Shown piece by piece: positions 1-8,547 of a DNA stretch of 64,000 bases (its first letter is position 1; every line of letters begins with the position of its first letter). Source of the stretch: Nostoc sp. LEGE 06077 (GTDB taxonomy: Bacteria; Cyanobacteriota; Cyanobacteriia; Cyanobacteriales; Nostocaceae); assembly GCF_015207705.1 (NCBI RefSeq), contig NZ_JADEWI010000040.1:1-64000 (forward strand), given 5' to 3'. Position numbers and translations under genes: made by a program. The notes below the pieces were generated by a model. That model was not told where the DNA came from and did not search any database. It was given only the letters and a program-made list of their open reading frames with translations.

Positions 1-117
1 TGTTGGGTGAGCGTCTCGACGTAAATGTTTCAGGATTTGTAATTCCACATCCATTGCCCTGCTTACCTTCCAGAGTTTTTTCTTTTAATCCTTTTATTTA
101 GAATACTCGGAAAGTGA
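1..117 (-). mobile_element. End of an insertion sequence with the 5' end of its transposase (IS701/IS4-like)
   Basis: The minus strand opens a reading frame at ATG 54-52 that runs off the left edge after 18 codons (begins MDVELQILKHL, then RRDAHPT). I recognise this start from cyanobacterial IS701/IS4-type DDE transposases, but only a few residues are visible. Positions 55 to about 117 would be the untranslated IS end. Coding similarity to a flavoprotein begins just after that on the plus strand, so the element seems to have inserted into that gene. The exact terminal repeat cannot be fixed without the other end. Confidence 0.5.
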
Positions 118-369
118 CAGAAGAGGGATAGTCATGCACCAGATGATACCCAAATTGTGCGATCGCGGGAAGCTGCGGCAATGGTGGCTACGGCGCGTTG
201 GATGTACAACAGTGGTTTGCAACGTCAGGAAACTAGAGGGATGCACAAACGCGATGATTACCCACAACAAGACCCCAATCAGCAATATCGTCTGCGGAGT
301 GGTGGTTTAGACAAAATTTGGGTCAAACCTGAGTCAGTGGTTGCTAACAGGGAATTAGTCACGGTGTAA
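118..369 (+). pseudogene. 3' remnant of an FAD flavoprotein (fumarate reductase / APS reductase alpha-like)
   Basis: Translation from about 118 gives the C-terminal part of a succinate dehydrogenase/fumarate reductase-type flavoprotein. The typical signature is visible: SREAAAM, then an ETRGMHKRDDYPQQD stretch, the conserved (S/T)RG-x-H-x-R-x-DYP motif. The frame is closed upstream by a TGA at 115-117, and the DNA before that looks like an IS end, so the N-terminal part, including the FAD Rossmann fold, is absent from this window. Such flavoproteins are often encoded with a small 2x[4Fe-4S] ferredoxin. A ferredoxin of that type lies at 10140-10481, which suggests that the two were once one unit. 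The remnant is probably inactive. Confidence 0.6.
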
Positions 370-512
370 TTTTTGGGTATGGGGGAATTTCTCAACCTTT
401 GAGCTAGGAAGGAATTAGGCTATTGTCTTGTTTCTTCCTGTTTCTTTTTTTAAACGCAAAGGTGTGAGGAGGTTAGCGCAGAGTGTTTTTCTAGTCAATT
501 TGCTATAAATTA

Positions 513-1802
513 ATGAAATTATTATCTAAATATAGATTCAAGTTGAATCTTGATCTTCCTGCTTTGCGATCGCGTAATTATCGCCTTTATTTTGCTGGAC
601 AAGCTTGGTCGATGACTGGCAGTTTCATGACGCAAGTAGCGATTCTCTGGCTGATTTATCGATTAACTGATTCGGCTTTATTATTAGGATTAGCAGGATT
701 TTTTGGACAATTACCAGTATTTGTCCTAGCGCCAATTTCCGGTATTTTAGCCGATCGCTACAATCGGCATCACCTGTTACTGCTGCTTCAGATTGTGGGG
801 ATTTCCCTATCTGTAATTTTGACAGTGATGACGTTTCTCGGTTGGGCAGATTTCTGGACATTGCTGACTTTTAGTACATTGTTAGGTTTCTTGAAAGGGT
901 TAGATGTTCCTGTACGTCACGCCTTTGTTAGTGATATGGTGAGCCGTGAACTCATGGCAAATGCGTTGGCGTAGCCCGCCGAAGGCATCGCTCTCAATGC
1001 GGCCTTTCTTCATGCTGCGCGTTTGATTGGCCCTGCACTTGGTGGGATTTTTATTGCCAAGTTTGGCGCAGGTTATTGCTTTTTGTACGACACTCTCAGC
1101 TATATTGTGGCTATTTGGGCGATATCTGCAATGCAGATTACATCGAGAAAAGTAGAAATACAGACGACTAATCCTTGGCAGAAATTAAAAGAAGGGTTTC
1201 AATATGCTTATCATTTCTTGCCTGTACGTTCTATCCTGTCATTACTCGCAGTAGCCAGCTTAGTCGGGATGTCATATACAACACTTCTCCCCATCTTTGC
1301 AGTCGAAGTTCTGCGGGGAGGTTCGGAAACTTTGGGTTTTCTCACAGCCGCAGCCGCAATGGGTTCAGTGTTCGCCTGCGTTTATCTCAGTTTCCGGCAA
1401 AAGGTGGCAGGTTTAGAGCGTCTCATTGCTTTTTCTCCAGCAATTATGGGAATTGGCTTTATATTTTTCTCTTTATCTCAAGTTTTCTGGATTTCGCAAT
1501 TAGCTTTAGTTTTAGTTGGTTGGAGTTCTACACTTCAGGTAGCTGCTAGTAATACGGTGCTGCAATTTATTGTGGAAGATAGCAAACGGGGTAGGGTGAT
1601 GAGCTTTTATGCTATGTGCTTTATGGGGATGTCGCCTTTCGGTAACTTGCTCGCCGGAACTTCGGCATATTACTTTAATGCTCCGAATACACTGATTGCA
1701 GGCGGTGTAGTTTGTATTATTGGTTCGATACTGTTCATCCAGCAATTACCCCAAATGGCGCGGTTAATCCACTTGGGGAAACATCCAGTGGCGAATAATT
1801 AA
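513..1802 (+). pseudogene. MFS exporter (EntS/MFS_3-like) interrupted by an in-frame amber codon
   Basis: The frame is continuous from ATG 513 to TAA 1802 except for one TAG at 972-974. Both halves are clearly one 12-helix major facilitator: the N-half has the loop motif GILADRYNRHH after TM2, and the C-half has the usual IGPALGG after TM5 and ends in a positively charged tail. The TAG lies in a 21-base insertion (about 966-986) that matches a small dispersed repeat and separates MANA from IALNAAF, residues that are adjacent in homologues. The insertion keeps the frame, so readthrough would restore a 429-residue protein. Otherwise it yields a 153-residue fragment. The substrate is unknown; the subfamily includes siderophore and drug exporters. 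Confidence 0.75.
966..989. repeat. Small dispersed repeat (SDR-type) inserted in the MFS gene
   Basis: The segment reads TTGGCGTAGCCCGCCGAAGG and then CATC. The core GCGTAGCCCGCCG..GGCATCGC is a small repeat family that I recognise from Nostoc-type genomes. Here it sits inside the MFS gene and supplies its in-frame TAG. Related GCGTAGACGC...CATCGC copies occur at 11599-11630 and 49600-49638. Confidence 0.65.
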
Positions 1803-1943
1803 AGTATTGAGCAGAGCGATCGCTTTTGAGACTCCAGTTAAGTAGAACGTAGCTTGAAAACCTCTTCTCTCCTGCCTTGTCATAACGACAATTTTTAACA
1901 CCGAGCTACTTAATACTGTAAATAAATATTTTATATCTTGACC

Positions 1944-1957
1944 AAATACGTGTATTT
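1944..1957. promoter_or_regulatory. Small palindrome upstream of the organosulfur cluster
   Basis: AAATAC-GT-GTATTT forms a perfect 6+6 inverted repeat 43 bases before the TTG start at 2001. Its place directly upstream of the first transport gene suits an operator, but no regulator gene is visible nearby and the match could be chance in AT-rich DNA. Confidence 0.25.
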
Positions 1958-2000
1958 ACCGGAGAATAAACCTTACTTATACAAAATAGGGAGATAAACC

Positions 2001-2939
2001 TTGAGTAACACAAATTTGGCACTCAAGAAGATTACCACCGAGATTAGTGGGACGGTGTTCTCTTTGCCTTACCACGTAGCTCGTGATCAAGGATATTTTG
2101 CTGATTTAGGAATAGAGATAGAGTTTGTCAAACGCAACTATAGCGATCGCCCAGCCAATATCACCCTAATTGACGATCATCGCCAAGTGAGTTCTTTTGG
2201 TGGCCCTTCTCTGTTTGAGCAAGGACAAAGCACCCTTTATCGCGCGTGTGAGTGGGGACAAGTACGCCGGACATACGATAGTTCCCGTGGTGGACAGGTG
2301 ATAGCCAAGCGGGCGGCGATCGCCAGTCAAGCGATTATCGTACGTCCAGATTCACCCTACAACATTCCTCAAGACCTAGCTAATGTACCTGTTGGTGTGA
2401 ACTTTCACCACGGTTCGCACTACATCGCTATCCAAACCCTTGAAGGCTTCTTGGCTCCAGAGGAGATTAAAGTAGTACACATTGAAGGTGGTGGACAACA
2501 TAAACAATTCAACCGCTTTGTCGCTTTGCGTGATGGGCTAGTTGATGCAGTTGCAGTCATGGAACCCTGGATTACAGTTGCCGAAAAACTGGGCTACAAG
2601 ATTATCGCTGAGGCTCACTATGTCGGTCTAGAAATTGCTAGTCCCGACCTAGACGAAGAAAGTTTCGAGGCGATCAATAAAGCTATCCGTCGCGCTGTTA
2701 AAGATTTGCAAGCAGACCCCATCCGCTATACAAAGTATCTGATTGATGACGTATCGGAAGAGATTGTCAAACTCGAACCATCAGACTTCCGGCGCAACCG
2801 CCTGCGCTACAACGACCCAGCACCATACTCGGAAACTGATTTCCACCGTACCTATCACTGGATGGTGAAGTGGGGACTGATTCAACCTGATGCAACCTTC
2901 CAGCAGATTGTTGATAACCGAGTTATTGCGGCTAATTGA
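2001..2939 (+). CDS. SsuA/NMT1-type binding-protein homologue without signal peptide
   Basis: This 312-residue protein has the fold signature of periplasmic sulfonate/nitrate/taurine binding proteins (SsuA/NMT1): an early PYHVARDQGYFADLGIE segment, SSFGGPSLF near residue 70, and IIVRPDSPYNIPQDLANVPVGV near 115. It starts at TTG 2001, chosen because GGGAG lies 9 bases upstream. There is no signal peptide, lipobox or Tat motif, so it should stay in the cytoplasm. It is followed by a second, exported binding protein and its ABC transporter. A cytosolic relative could sense a ligand or act as an enzyme: the desulfinase DszB has this fold. The DszB catalytic cysteine near the N-terminus is not present here. 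Confidence 0.75.
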   Translation: MSNTNLALKKITTEISGTVFSLPYHVARDQGYFADLGIEIEFVKRNYSDRPANITLIDDHRQVSSFGGPSLFEQGQSTLYRACEWGQVRRTYDSSRGGQVIAKRAAIASQAIIVRPDSPYNIPQDLANVPVGVNFHHGSHYIAIQTLEGFLAPEEIKVVHIEGGGQHKQFNRFVALRDGLVDAVAVMEPWITVAEKLGYKIIAEAHYVGLEIASPDLDEESFEAINKAIRRAVKDLQADPIRYTKYLIDDVSEEIVKLEPSDFRRNRLRYNDPAPYSETDFHRTYHWMVKWGLIQPDATFQQIVDNRVIAAN

Positions 2940-3367
2940 ACAACCGAGAAAAGTGCAGAGTGAAGCGTAAGACTAATTATTCAAGTAGTCTGATTTCAAC
3001 CTGCTTGAATAGTTATTGAATCAGGTTTTAAAGTCGGCGTTGTCTAAATTTGGGATGAATCGTCTCACGCCAAAAGAATAATGAGTTTCACATTTTAGGT
3101 AAGAATTCAGCACCCAGGAGGAGGCAGTGCGGTGGACGGGTTTCCCGGCATAAAGCAACTGCCGTTCAGAAGCCAGAATTTAGAAATATCTAGAGGATGA
3201 GCAAATTAATTCATCAAATATTTCTCCTGATTCTTTAAACCTTCTGACTCCTGAATACTTACCATTTTAGTCCCTGAGATTTCATCCCCTAATTCAGCAA
3301 CGCCTTAAATCCAAATTCCCACATTAATATTACTTGCTTGTAATTTAAATAAATCTTGAATAAGCAA
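2940..3367. other. Intergenic spacer between two binding-protein genes, with a dispersed repeat
   Basis: No coding potential is visible. The spacer holds the hairpin repeat at 3115-3176 and heptad-like pyrimidine-rich text (CTCCTGA / TTCTGACTCCTGAATACT) at 3220-3260. No clear terminator or promoter could be identified. Confidence 0.5.
3115..3176. repeat. Hairpin-forming small dispersed repeat
   Basis: GGCAGT (3123-3128) and ACTGCC (3158-3163) are inverted, with an inner GGG-TTT-CCC hairpin at 3138-3146. This G+C-rich island in AT-rich spacer resembles the small dispersed repeats of Nostoc genomes. It could be checked by counting copies genome-wide. Confidence 0.5.
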
Positions 3368-4393
3368 ATGCACACACGTAGAGACTTTTTAAAATATGCT
3401 TCTTTAGGAGTCACAACTGCTCTAGTTACACAAGCCTGTAATAACATAACTAAACCTGCTGCTAATCAAAGAACTATCAGCATTAAATTGGGGGCAGTAA
3501 GTGGGATTAACTCTATTGATGTTTGGATTCCAGAGGATTTAGGTTTTTTTGATGCTGCTGGTTTGAATGCTGAAGTAGTTACCTTTCAAAGTAGTGCCAA
3601 AATGCGAGATGCGCTGATTGCAGGTGAAATTGATTTCACAGCCCAAGCACCTTTACACGTTTATCTTTCTCGTCTAAAGGGAGTTCCTTTAAATGTTGTC
3701 GCCAATCGTCGTAATCTTGTTGATACTTCCTTGATTGTACGTTCTGATTTGCGTTCTCAAATCAATAGTGTTGCTGACCTCAAGGGAAGAAAAATTTCAG
3801 CAGGTGAAGTTGGCACTTGGAGTTGGGCAGTGTTAGTCAAATACCTGCGTCAAAATGGTCTAAACGATAAAGATGTTGAGTATGTTCAAAGTACAACTGC
3901 TTCTAGTTATACATTGCTGAAAACTAAACAAGTAGATGCAGCGATCGCTGGTGCGCCCGACCTCCACAAATTACTCAAAGAAGGCACAGTTTTTCAACTA
4001 TTGAATGCTTTAGATCCAGATGTGCATAAGAAATATTTTGGTGCTAACGAGGCGATGACTCGTGCTTGGCTCAGTCATGAGCGCGTTGCTTCTGAGAAAC
4101 CGGAAGCTATTAAAAGATTAGTTGAAGTTGTTAATCGCACTTTTATATATATGCACCAAACTGCACCAGAAGACATTCTTAAAGTCGTCGGTAAACGGTT
4201 TGATAGTCAAAATTTAGACGCTATCCTCACAGGTCTGAATACAGAACTCAAACGCTCAGTCCCGAAAGATGCCTCTATCAGTGAAGCTGCTTATTTAGCT
4301 GATCAAAGAGTATTTTTTGATACGGGAATTATTAAGAAAATGGTTCCTTATGCTGAAGGGGTCTTTGATAAATTTGCCGGTCATCGAGCTTAA
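3368..4393 (+). CDS. ABC transporter substrate-binding lipoprotein, Tat-type (sulfonate/taurine/nitrate family)
   Basis: The N-terminus is a textbook Tat lipoprotein signal: MHTRRDFLK, a hydrophobic stretch, then VTQAC with Cys24 as lipidation site. I prefer ATG 3368 over a TTG 12 bases earlier because it places the twin arginines at residues 4-5. The mature part (about 318 residues) is an SsuA/NMT1-type binding domain, including SGINSIDVWIPEDLGFFDAAGL and, later, LIVRSDL and ADLKGRKISAGEVGTWSW. The ATPase gene follows after 14 bases and the permease after that, so this is the capture component of one importer. An alkanesulfonate or related organosulfur compound is the likely ligand, judged from the neighbouring oxygenases. 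Confidence 0.85.
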   Translation: MHTRRDFLKYASLGVTTALVTQACNNITKPAANQRTISIKLGAVSGINSIDVWIPEDLGFFDAAGLNAEVVTFQSSAKMRDALIAGEIDFTAQAPLHVYLSRLKGVPLNVVANRRNLVDTSLIVRSDLRSQINSVADLKGRKISAGEVGTWSWAVLVKYLRQNGLNDKDVEYVQSTTASSYTLLKTKQVDAAIAGAPDLHKLLKEGTVFQLLNALDPDVHKKYFGANEAMTRAWLSHERVASEKPEAIKRLVEVVNRTFIYMHQTAPEDILKVVGKRFDSQNLDAILTGLNTELKRSVPKDASISEAAYLADQRVFFDTGIIKKMVPYAEGVFDKFAGHRA

Positions 4394-4407
4394 GGAACAG
4401 CACAATT

Positions 4408-5205
4408 ATGTTAGTCTCGACAATCACTACTCAAAATCTCAGCATTTCTTATTGGAGTAAAAATAAGCGAATTGACGCACTACAGAATGTCAGCTTAACT
4501 ATTAATCGTGGTGAATTTGTTAGCTTAATTGGCCCTAGTGGTTGCGGTAAAAGTACCTTATTAAATGTGATTGCAGGTTTAATTAGTCCGGGTACAGATG
4601 TCAATGGTAGTTTCAATACCAATGGGATTAAAGAAATTGGCTACTTGTTCCAAAAGCAAACTTTGTTACCCTGGCGGACAGTTATAGATAATGTGACTGC
4701 ACCTCTAGAAATTCGTGGTATACCTCGAACTGAAAGAAGAAAAAAAGCCTTGACAATGCTGGAAAAATATGGGTTGTCTGGCTTTGAAAATAGCTTTCCC
4801 AGAGAATTATCAGGCGGAATGCAACAGCGTGTGTTGTTAATTCGCACGCTGATTTATCAACCAGATGTGGTGTTACTTGATGAGCCGCTAAGTAGTCTAG
4901 ATGCTCAAACACGCGCTCTATTACAAGATGAATTTCTGCGATTATGGCGTGATACTGGATGCACCTTTGTTTTGGTAACTCATGACTTGGATGAAGCGAT
5001 CGCACTTTCAGAGCGTGTATTCCTCCTGAGTGCGCGTCCTGGCAGAATTGTCAAGGAATTTAAGATTGATTTACCTACAGAACGATCGGCGATCGCCATT
5101 CGTACCGATCCGAGATTTCAGCAAATCCAGCGTGAGATGTGGTCAGAGTTAACCACACAAGTATTACAACAACAAGACCGAGGATTCGCACTCTTTAAAA
5201 CATAA
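4408..5205 (+). CDS. ABC transporter ATP-binding protein (SsuB/TauB/NrtD family)
   Basis: A 265-residue ATPase with all core motifs: Walker A GPSGCGKST near residues 42-50, Q-loop YLFQKQ, signature LSGGMQQR, Walker B VVLLDEP, D-loop SSLD and the switch histidine in VLVTHDLDEA. The family powers uptake of sulfonates, taurine, nitrate or cyanate. It lies 14 bases after the binding-protein gene and one base before the permease gene, so the three are almost certainly cotranscribed. The ATPase would sit on the inner face of the plasma membrane, bound to the permease at 5207. The substrate cannot be read from the ATPase itself. Confidence 0.9.
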   Translation: MLVSTITTQNLSISYWSKNKRIDALQNVSLTINRGEFVSLIGPSGCGKSTLLNVIAGLISPGTDVNGSFNTNGIKEIGYLFQKQTLLPWRTVIDNVTAPLEIRGIPRTERRKKALTMLEKYGLSGFENSFPRELSGGMQQRVLLIRTLIYQPDVVLLDEPLSSLDAQTRALLQDEFLRLWRDTGCTFVLVTHDLDEAIALSERVFLLSARPGRIVKEFKIDLPTERSAIAIRTDPRFQQIQREMWSELTTQVLQQQDRGFALFKT

Positions 5206-5206
5206 A

Positions 5207-6091
5207 ATGAAAACTACCCGCCATAAAATTTTCCCTCTCGGACAATCCACGCTCTCTGCTACTAATAAACAGCCAAAAACACCCAGCTTTCAACCCCATC
5301 AAATTCAAGGGTGGCAACGCTTACAACAAATAGCGATACAACTCACACCTCTGGCGGTAATTTTGCTCGTGTGGGAAATTGGGACAGGAGCATTTAACAT
5401 TCCTCAGTTTATTGAACCAGCATTGGTTGGTAAGCCGAGTGCAATCGTCCAAGAGATATGGAAGTTATTATCTAGCGGTAGCATATTTCAACATATCTTT
5501 GTGACATTTCAAGAGGCAATGACTGGACTGGCTTTAGCAATGACTGGCGGTGTGAGTCTGGGAATTCTGCTTGCTTATTCGCCATCAGGGGCAAAAATCA
5601 CTCTTCCTTATGTTCAGATATTTAATTCTCTACCTCGGATTGCTTTAGCTCCCTTTTTTATTGTCTGGTTTGGCATTGGATTACTCTCAAAAGTATTATT
5701 AGCAGCTTTAGCCGCGTTTTTCCCCATATTTTTTACAACTTATCAGGGACTCCAAAGTATTGAACGCGAGTTGGTTTCGGCTTTTCAGGTGATGGGTGCA
5801 AATCGTTGGCAGATGTTGTACATGGTTGTCTTACCTTCAGTTTTGAGTTGGGTAATTGCCGGGATTCGCACAAGTTTGGGTATGGCTTTAGTCGGGGCGT
5901 TAGTCGCTGAATATATCGGTTCAACGCAGGGTTTAGGTTATCTATTAATGTCAGCCCAGGGAACTTTAAATGTTGATCAAGCTTGGGCAATATTAGTAAT
6001 TTTGGCATCCATTAGCGTTTTTCTCGATTGGGGAGTGCGTGTTTTAGAAGCTTACGTTTTACGCTGGCGAGCAAATCCTAGAGAATTGTAA
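5207..6091 (+). CDS. ABC transporter permease (SsuC/TauC family)
   Basis: A 294-residue membrane protein with an unusually polar 45-residue N-terminus before the first helix (TPLAVILLVWEIGTG). The BPD_transp_1 core carries an EAA-like loop at ERELVSAFQVMGANRWQMLYMVVLP, which docks to the ATPase encoded one base upstream. It ends with WGVRVLEAYVLRW, typical of the SsuC/TauC group. It would form the homodimeric channel of the importer. No terminator is visible between its stop and the convergent HAD gene at 6106, so the two transcripts meet almost end to end. Confidence 0.9.
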   Translation: MKTTRHKIFPLGQSTLSATNKQPKTPSFQPHQIQGWQRLQQIAIQLTPLAVILLVWEIGTGAFNIPQFIEPALVGKPSAIVQEIWKLLSSGSIFQHIFVTFQEAMTGLALAMTGGVSLGILLAYSPSGAKITLPYVQIFNSLPRIALAPFFIVWFGIGLLSKVLLAALAAFFPIFFTTYQGLQSIERELVSAFQVMGANRWQMLYMVVLPSVLSWVIAGIRTSLGMALVGALVAEYIGSTQGLGYLLMSAQGTLNVDQAWAILVILASISVFLDWGVRVLEAYVLRWRANPREL

Positions 6092-6105
6092 TCTTAGATC
6101 ATTAA

Positions 6106-6762
6106 TCACTCATGTTCGGATATCAGTTGGCAAAGCTGCTGCATATCATCAAACACTATCTTAGCTCCAGCCGCAGTCAGCGCAGTGCGATCGCTATGTT
6201 GGGCATAACCAAAAACTGTCATTCCTGCTGCGTATCCTGCTTGTACACCTGTTACAGAATCTTCAATCACAACACAATTTTCTGGATTTGTGTTCATTTG
6301 CTCGGCTGCATAGAGATAGACATCAGGAAAAGGTTTAGGACGTGAAACATCATGGGCGCTGTATAACTTGCCGTCAAATTTATGCAGAATTCCTGTTAAA
6401 TTTAACACCAGTTGAATATGACGGTGGCTGCTATTTGATGCCACACATTTTGGTAATGTCATTTGCTCTAATACTTCGTTAATGCCGGAAACTGCTGTTA
6501 ATTCTTGCTGCAATGCGGCTATTTCTCGTTCCTTGCAACGTTCAATAAAGTTTTTGGGCAATGGTTTATTATAAGATTCCTCAATAATCTCTAAACAGGT
6601 TTGTAGGGACTTGCCTATAAATTTTTGAGTTACTTCTGCATAGGTGATAGGAAAACCAGCTTCGGTGAGCGTTTGTGCAAAAATGCGATTGACTATTGGT
6701 TCACTATCAACCAAAACTCCATCACAATCAAAAATCACAAGCTTGAACCCATTTTTACCCAT
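6106..6762 (-). CDS. HAD-superfamily phosphatase (beta-phosphoglucomutase/phosphatase-like)
   Basis: HAD subfamily IA protein. Motif I is FDCDGVLVDSEP (nucleophile first Asp, acid/base second Asp), the alpha-helical cap follows, motif II is the SNSS region (VASNSSHRH), and motifs III/IV are KPFPDVYLYAA and VIEDSVTGVQAG. ATG 6762 is preferred to TTG 6783 because GAGG precedes it by about 6 bases and the protein then starts close to motif I, giving 218 residues. The likely reaction is hydrolysis of a small sugar phosphate or similar. A paralogue lies at 9453-10091. The role in the organosulfur locus, if any, is unclear. Confidence 0.85.
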   Translation of the reverse strand: MGKNGFKLVIFDCDGVLVDSEPIVNRIFAQTLTEAGFPITYAEVTQKFIGKSLQTCLEIIEESYNKPLPKNFIERCKEREIAALQQELTAVSGINEVLEQMTLPKCVASNSSHRHIQLVLNLTGILHKFDGKLYSAHDVSRPKPFPDVYLYAAEQMNTNPENCVVIEDSVTGVQAGYAAGMTVFGYAQHSDRTALTAAGAKIVFDDMQQLCQLISEHE

Positions 6763-6817
6763 TTTTTGCCTCAAATCTAGCAATTTACAAGTGCTAATTA
6801 TTGTAACTTTGTGTCTT

Positions 6818-6858
6818 TGCGCCTACCCTGCGGGTTCCGCTTGCGGTATGCGTAAGAC
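6818..6858. repeat. Small dispersed repeat (SDR-type)
   Basis: The G+C-rich run GCGCCTACCCTGCGGGTTCC followed by GCTTGCGGTATGCGTAAG lies between two minus-strand genes. Its internal CCTGCGGG/CTTGCGG structure and its GCGTAAGACG end resemble the dispersed repeats at 966, 11599 and 49600. It does not encode anything. Confidence 0.5.
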
Positions 6859-6903
6859 GAGTTCATCTTTTTCATCAGCAACGCCCCTTTTTTCAAACAA
6901 CCT

Positions 6904-8088
6904 CTAAGAGTAAAAGTTGGGTTTTGGTAGTTCATCGTTTAACGCCCAATTTCCTATATCTCGGATTTTGTAATCTACTGGATCATGGAGAGTGAACGTG
7001 CGGAGATTCCGCCAATAACGGTCAAAACCATATTTGGCATTAGTAGCGCGTGCGCCCATCACTTCAAAGATGCGGTTGGTGATGTCTAAACCAACTCTAG
7101 TAGCGACGACTTTGGCTGTAGCGATAAACAGCGCACATTCTCCTCGTTGTTCTGCGGTAAGTGACCATTCTTGTTCCCAAGCTTGTTGTAATAATTCTCC
7201 TGCTCGATCAACCAGACAAGTAGCCGCCTGAAGCTCAACCCATATATTGCCGTAATGCTGGATAATGTATGGATCTTGGGTGGCACTTTCTACACCTGAT
7301 GTCAGCCAAGGTTTGGTGTTAGTGCCAGTATAGGTTTTAGCCGCTTCAAATGCTCCTTGGGCAATTCCCAGGTAGATATTAGCCAGATTCAATTGAGTTA
7401 AGCAGGCGCGAATAGTGGTGAAGGAGTAACTGGGTTTATCTCTAATACCCAGAATTTCCTCTGGGTACACCAGCACATTTTCAAATGTCACAGTACCGCT
7501 GTCTGTTTGACGTTGCCCCATATTATCCCAATCATTATGAACAGTCACACCTTGGCGTTGGGTAGGAATTGCCAGAATTTTCAATTCACCAGTTTCTTGA
7601 TCAGTAGCAGTGATGGGTAATATATCTGAATCTTGGGAGCCAGAGCAAAAGCTTTTGATGCCGTTAAGACGGAAATAATTATTTTCTGGTATCAGTGTTG
7701 TTCTTTTATCTAAAGGGTTGAGGGCATTGCACCAAAACCAATTGTTGTGAATAGTTTCTGAATAATATCGCTGTTTCTGCTCTGCCGAACCAAAGATGTG
7801 AGGAACTACTACACCTAGATGATGGTAAGAAAAGACGTGAGCAATAGAACTATCAACCTTGGCAAACTCACGGGTAATTCGTAGAACGGTAATCCAGCTT
7901 TCTCCTAAACCACCGTACTCTGTGGGTACGATCAGTTTTAGCAAGTTGCTTTGGCGCAGGCGATCGCGTTCATGTTTTGGTGTTCCCCCTTGGGCATCTC
8001 GCTCTACAGCAGTAGCAGCAAATTCCTGTGCTAAAGACTTAGCTATATCAAGATATTTTTGAGACTCTTTAGTTTTAATTAATTGCAT
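6904..8088 (-). CDS. Acyl-CoA-dehydrogenase-fold flavin monooxygenase (SfnB/DszC-like)
   Basis: About 394 residues with the acyl-CoA dehydrogenase fold: an N-terminal helical domain (VPTEYGGLGESWITVLRITREFAKVDSSIAH), a middle beta domain and a C-terminal helical bundle ending in GARATNAKYGFDRYWRNLRTFTLHDPVDYKI. That ending, and the lack of an obvious catalytic glutamate context, point to the SfnB/DszC branch. These are reduced-flavin-dependent oxygenases or desulfurisation enzymes rather than fatty-acid dehydrogenases. ATG 8088 is preferred to TTG 8097. AGGAGA lies upstream. It sits between the ABC importer and a ferredoxin, so oxidation of an imported organosulfur compound is the likely task. 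A fragment of a second family member lies at 10512-10661. Confidence 0.8.
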   Translation of the reverse strand: MQLIKTKESQKYLDIAKSLAQEFAATAVERDAQGGTPKHERDRLRQSNLLKLIVPTEYGGLGESWITVLRITREFAKVDSSIAHVFSYHHLGVVVPHIFGSAEQKQRYYSETIHNNWFWCNALNPLDKRTTLIPENNYFRLNGIKSFCSGSQDSDILPITATDQETGELKILAIPTQRQGVTVHNDWDNMGQRQTDSGTVTFENVLVYPEEILGIRDKPSYSFTTIRACLTQLNLANIYLGIAQGAFEAAKTYTGTNTKPWLTSGVESATQDPYIIQHYGNIWVELQAATCLVDRAGELLQQAWEQEWSLTAEQRGECALFIATAKVVATRVGLDITNRIFEVMGARATNAKYGFDRYWRNLRTFTLHDPVDYKIRDIGNWALNDELPKPNFYS

Positions 8089-8547
8089 ACTTCGCAACTT
8101 CTCCTGCGAATACTTTATTAAGTAGTAAATATAATTTTTCTAAATAAAATAGCTTTGAAATAACTTCTTAAACTATCTTTTTTACACAAAATTAGTATTG
8201 CATAGACTCACTAAATAAATCAAGTTCAAGTAAAAATATGCTTTTTATTTTATCGGTCATTTTCACATAAGAAAAAATATTGTATTCAAGGCAAAACAAA
8301 AATTTATGTTTTGATATTTTTCATTTACTTGTTGTTGTAGATTATATAAATATTAGTAAATTATTTTTTTACGCAGAGATGCAAAGACTCAGAGAGTAAG
8401 AGTTGAGAATTTTTCATTTATTTTAAATAACACTCTTATATTCTTCTCTGAGCCTCTGCGTGAGATAAAAAATAAAGCACCTAATTTACCGAACAATACC
8501 GCGCTCATCTAAGGGCGATCGCCTAGCCTATTTGGTAATATTAGATT
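8089..8547. other. AT-rich intergenic region with an imperfect long inverted repeat
   Basis: The spacer between the monooxygenase start and arfB end has no coding potential. At 8371-8461 ACGCAGAG..CTCAGAGA is inverted against TCTCTGAGCCTCTGCGT, with an AT-rich loop. This is a degenerate palindromic repeat that may end transcription arriving from either side. The stretch 8100-8350 is strongly AT-rich and should contain the monooxygenase promoter, but no clear -10/-35 pair stands out. Confidence 0.5.

Noticed and set aside
513-1802. Two separate MFS half-transporter genes
   Set aside because: The second half has no credible start or ribosome site, and both halves share one frame broken only by TAG in a repeat.
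2001-2939. DszB-type sulfinate desulfinase
   Set aside because: The fold fits, but no cysteine is seen in the N-terminal region where the DszB catalytic Cys lies. Kept only as a hypothesis.
3123-3163. Riboswitch before the Tat lipoprotein gene
   Set aside because: The hairpin looks like a dispersed repeat, lies 200 bases upstream and matches no riboswitch core that I know.
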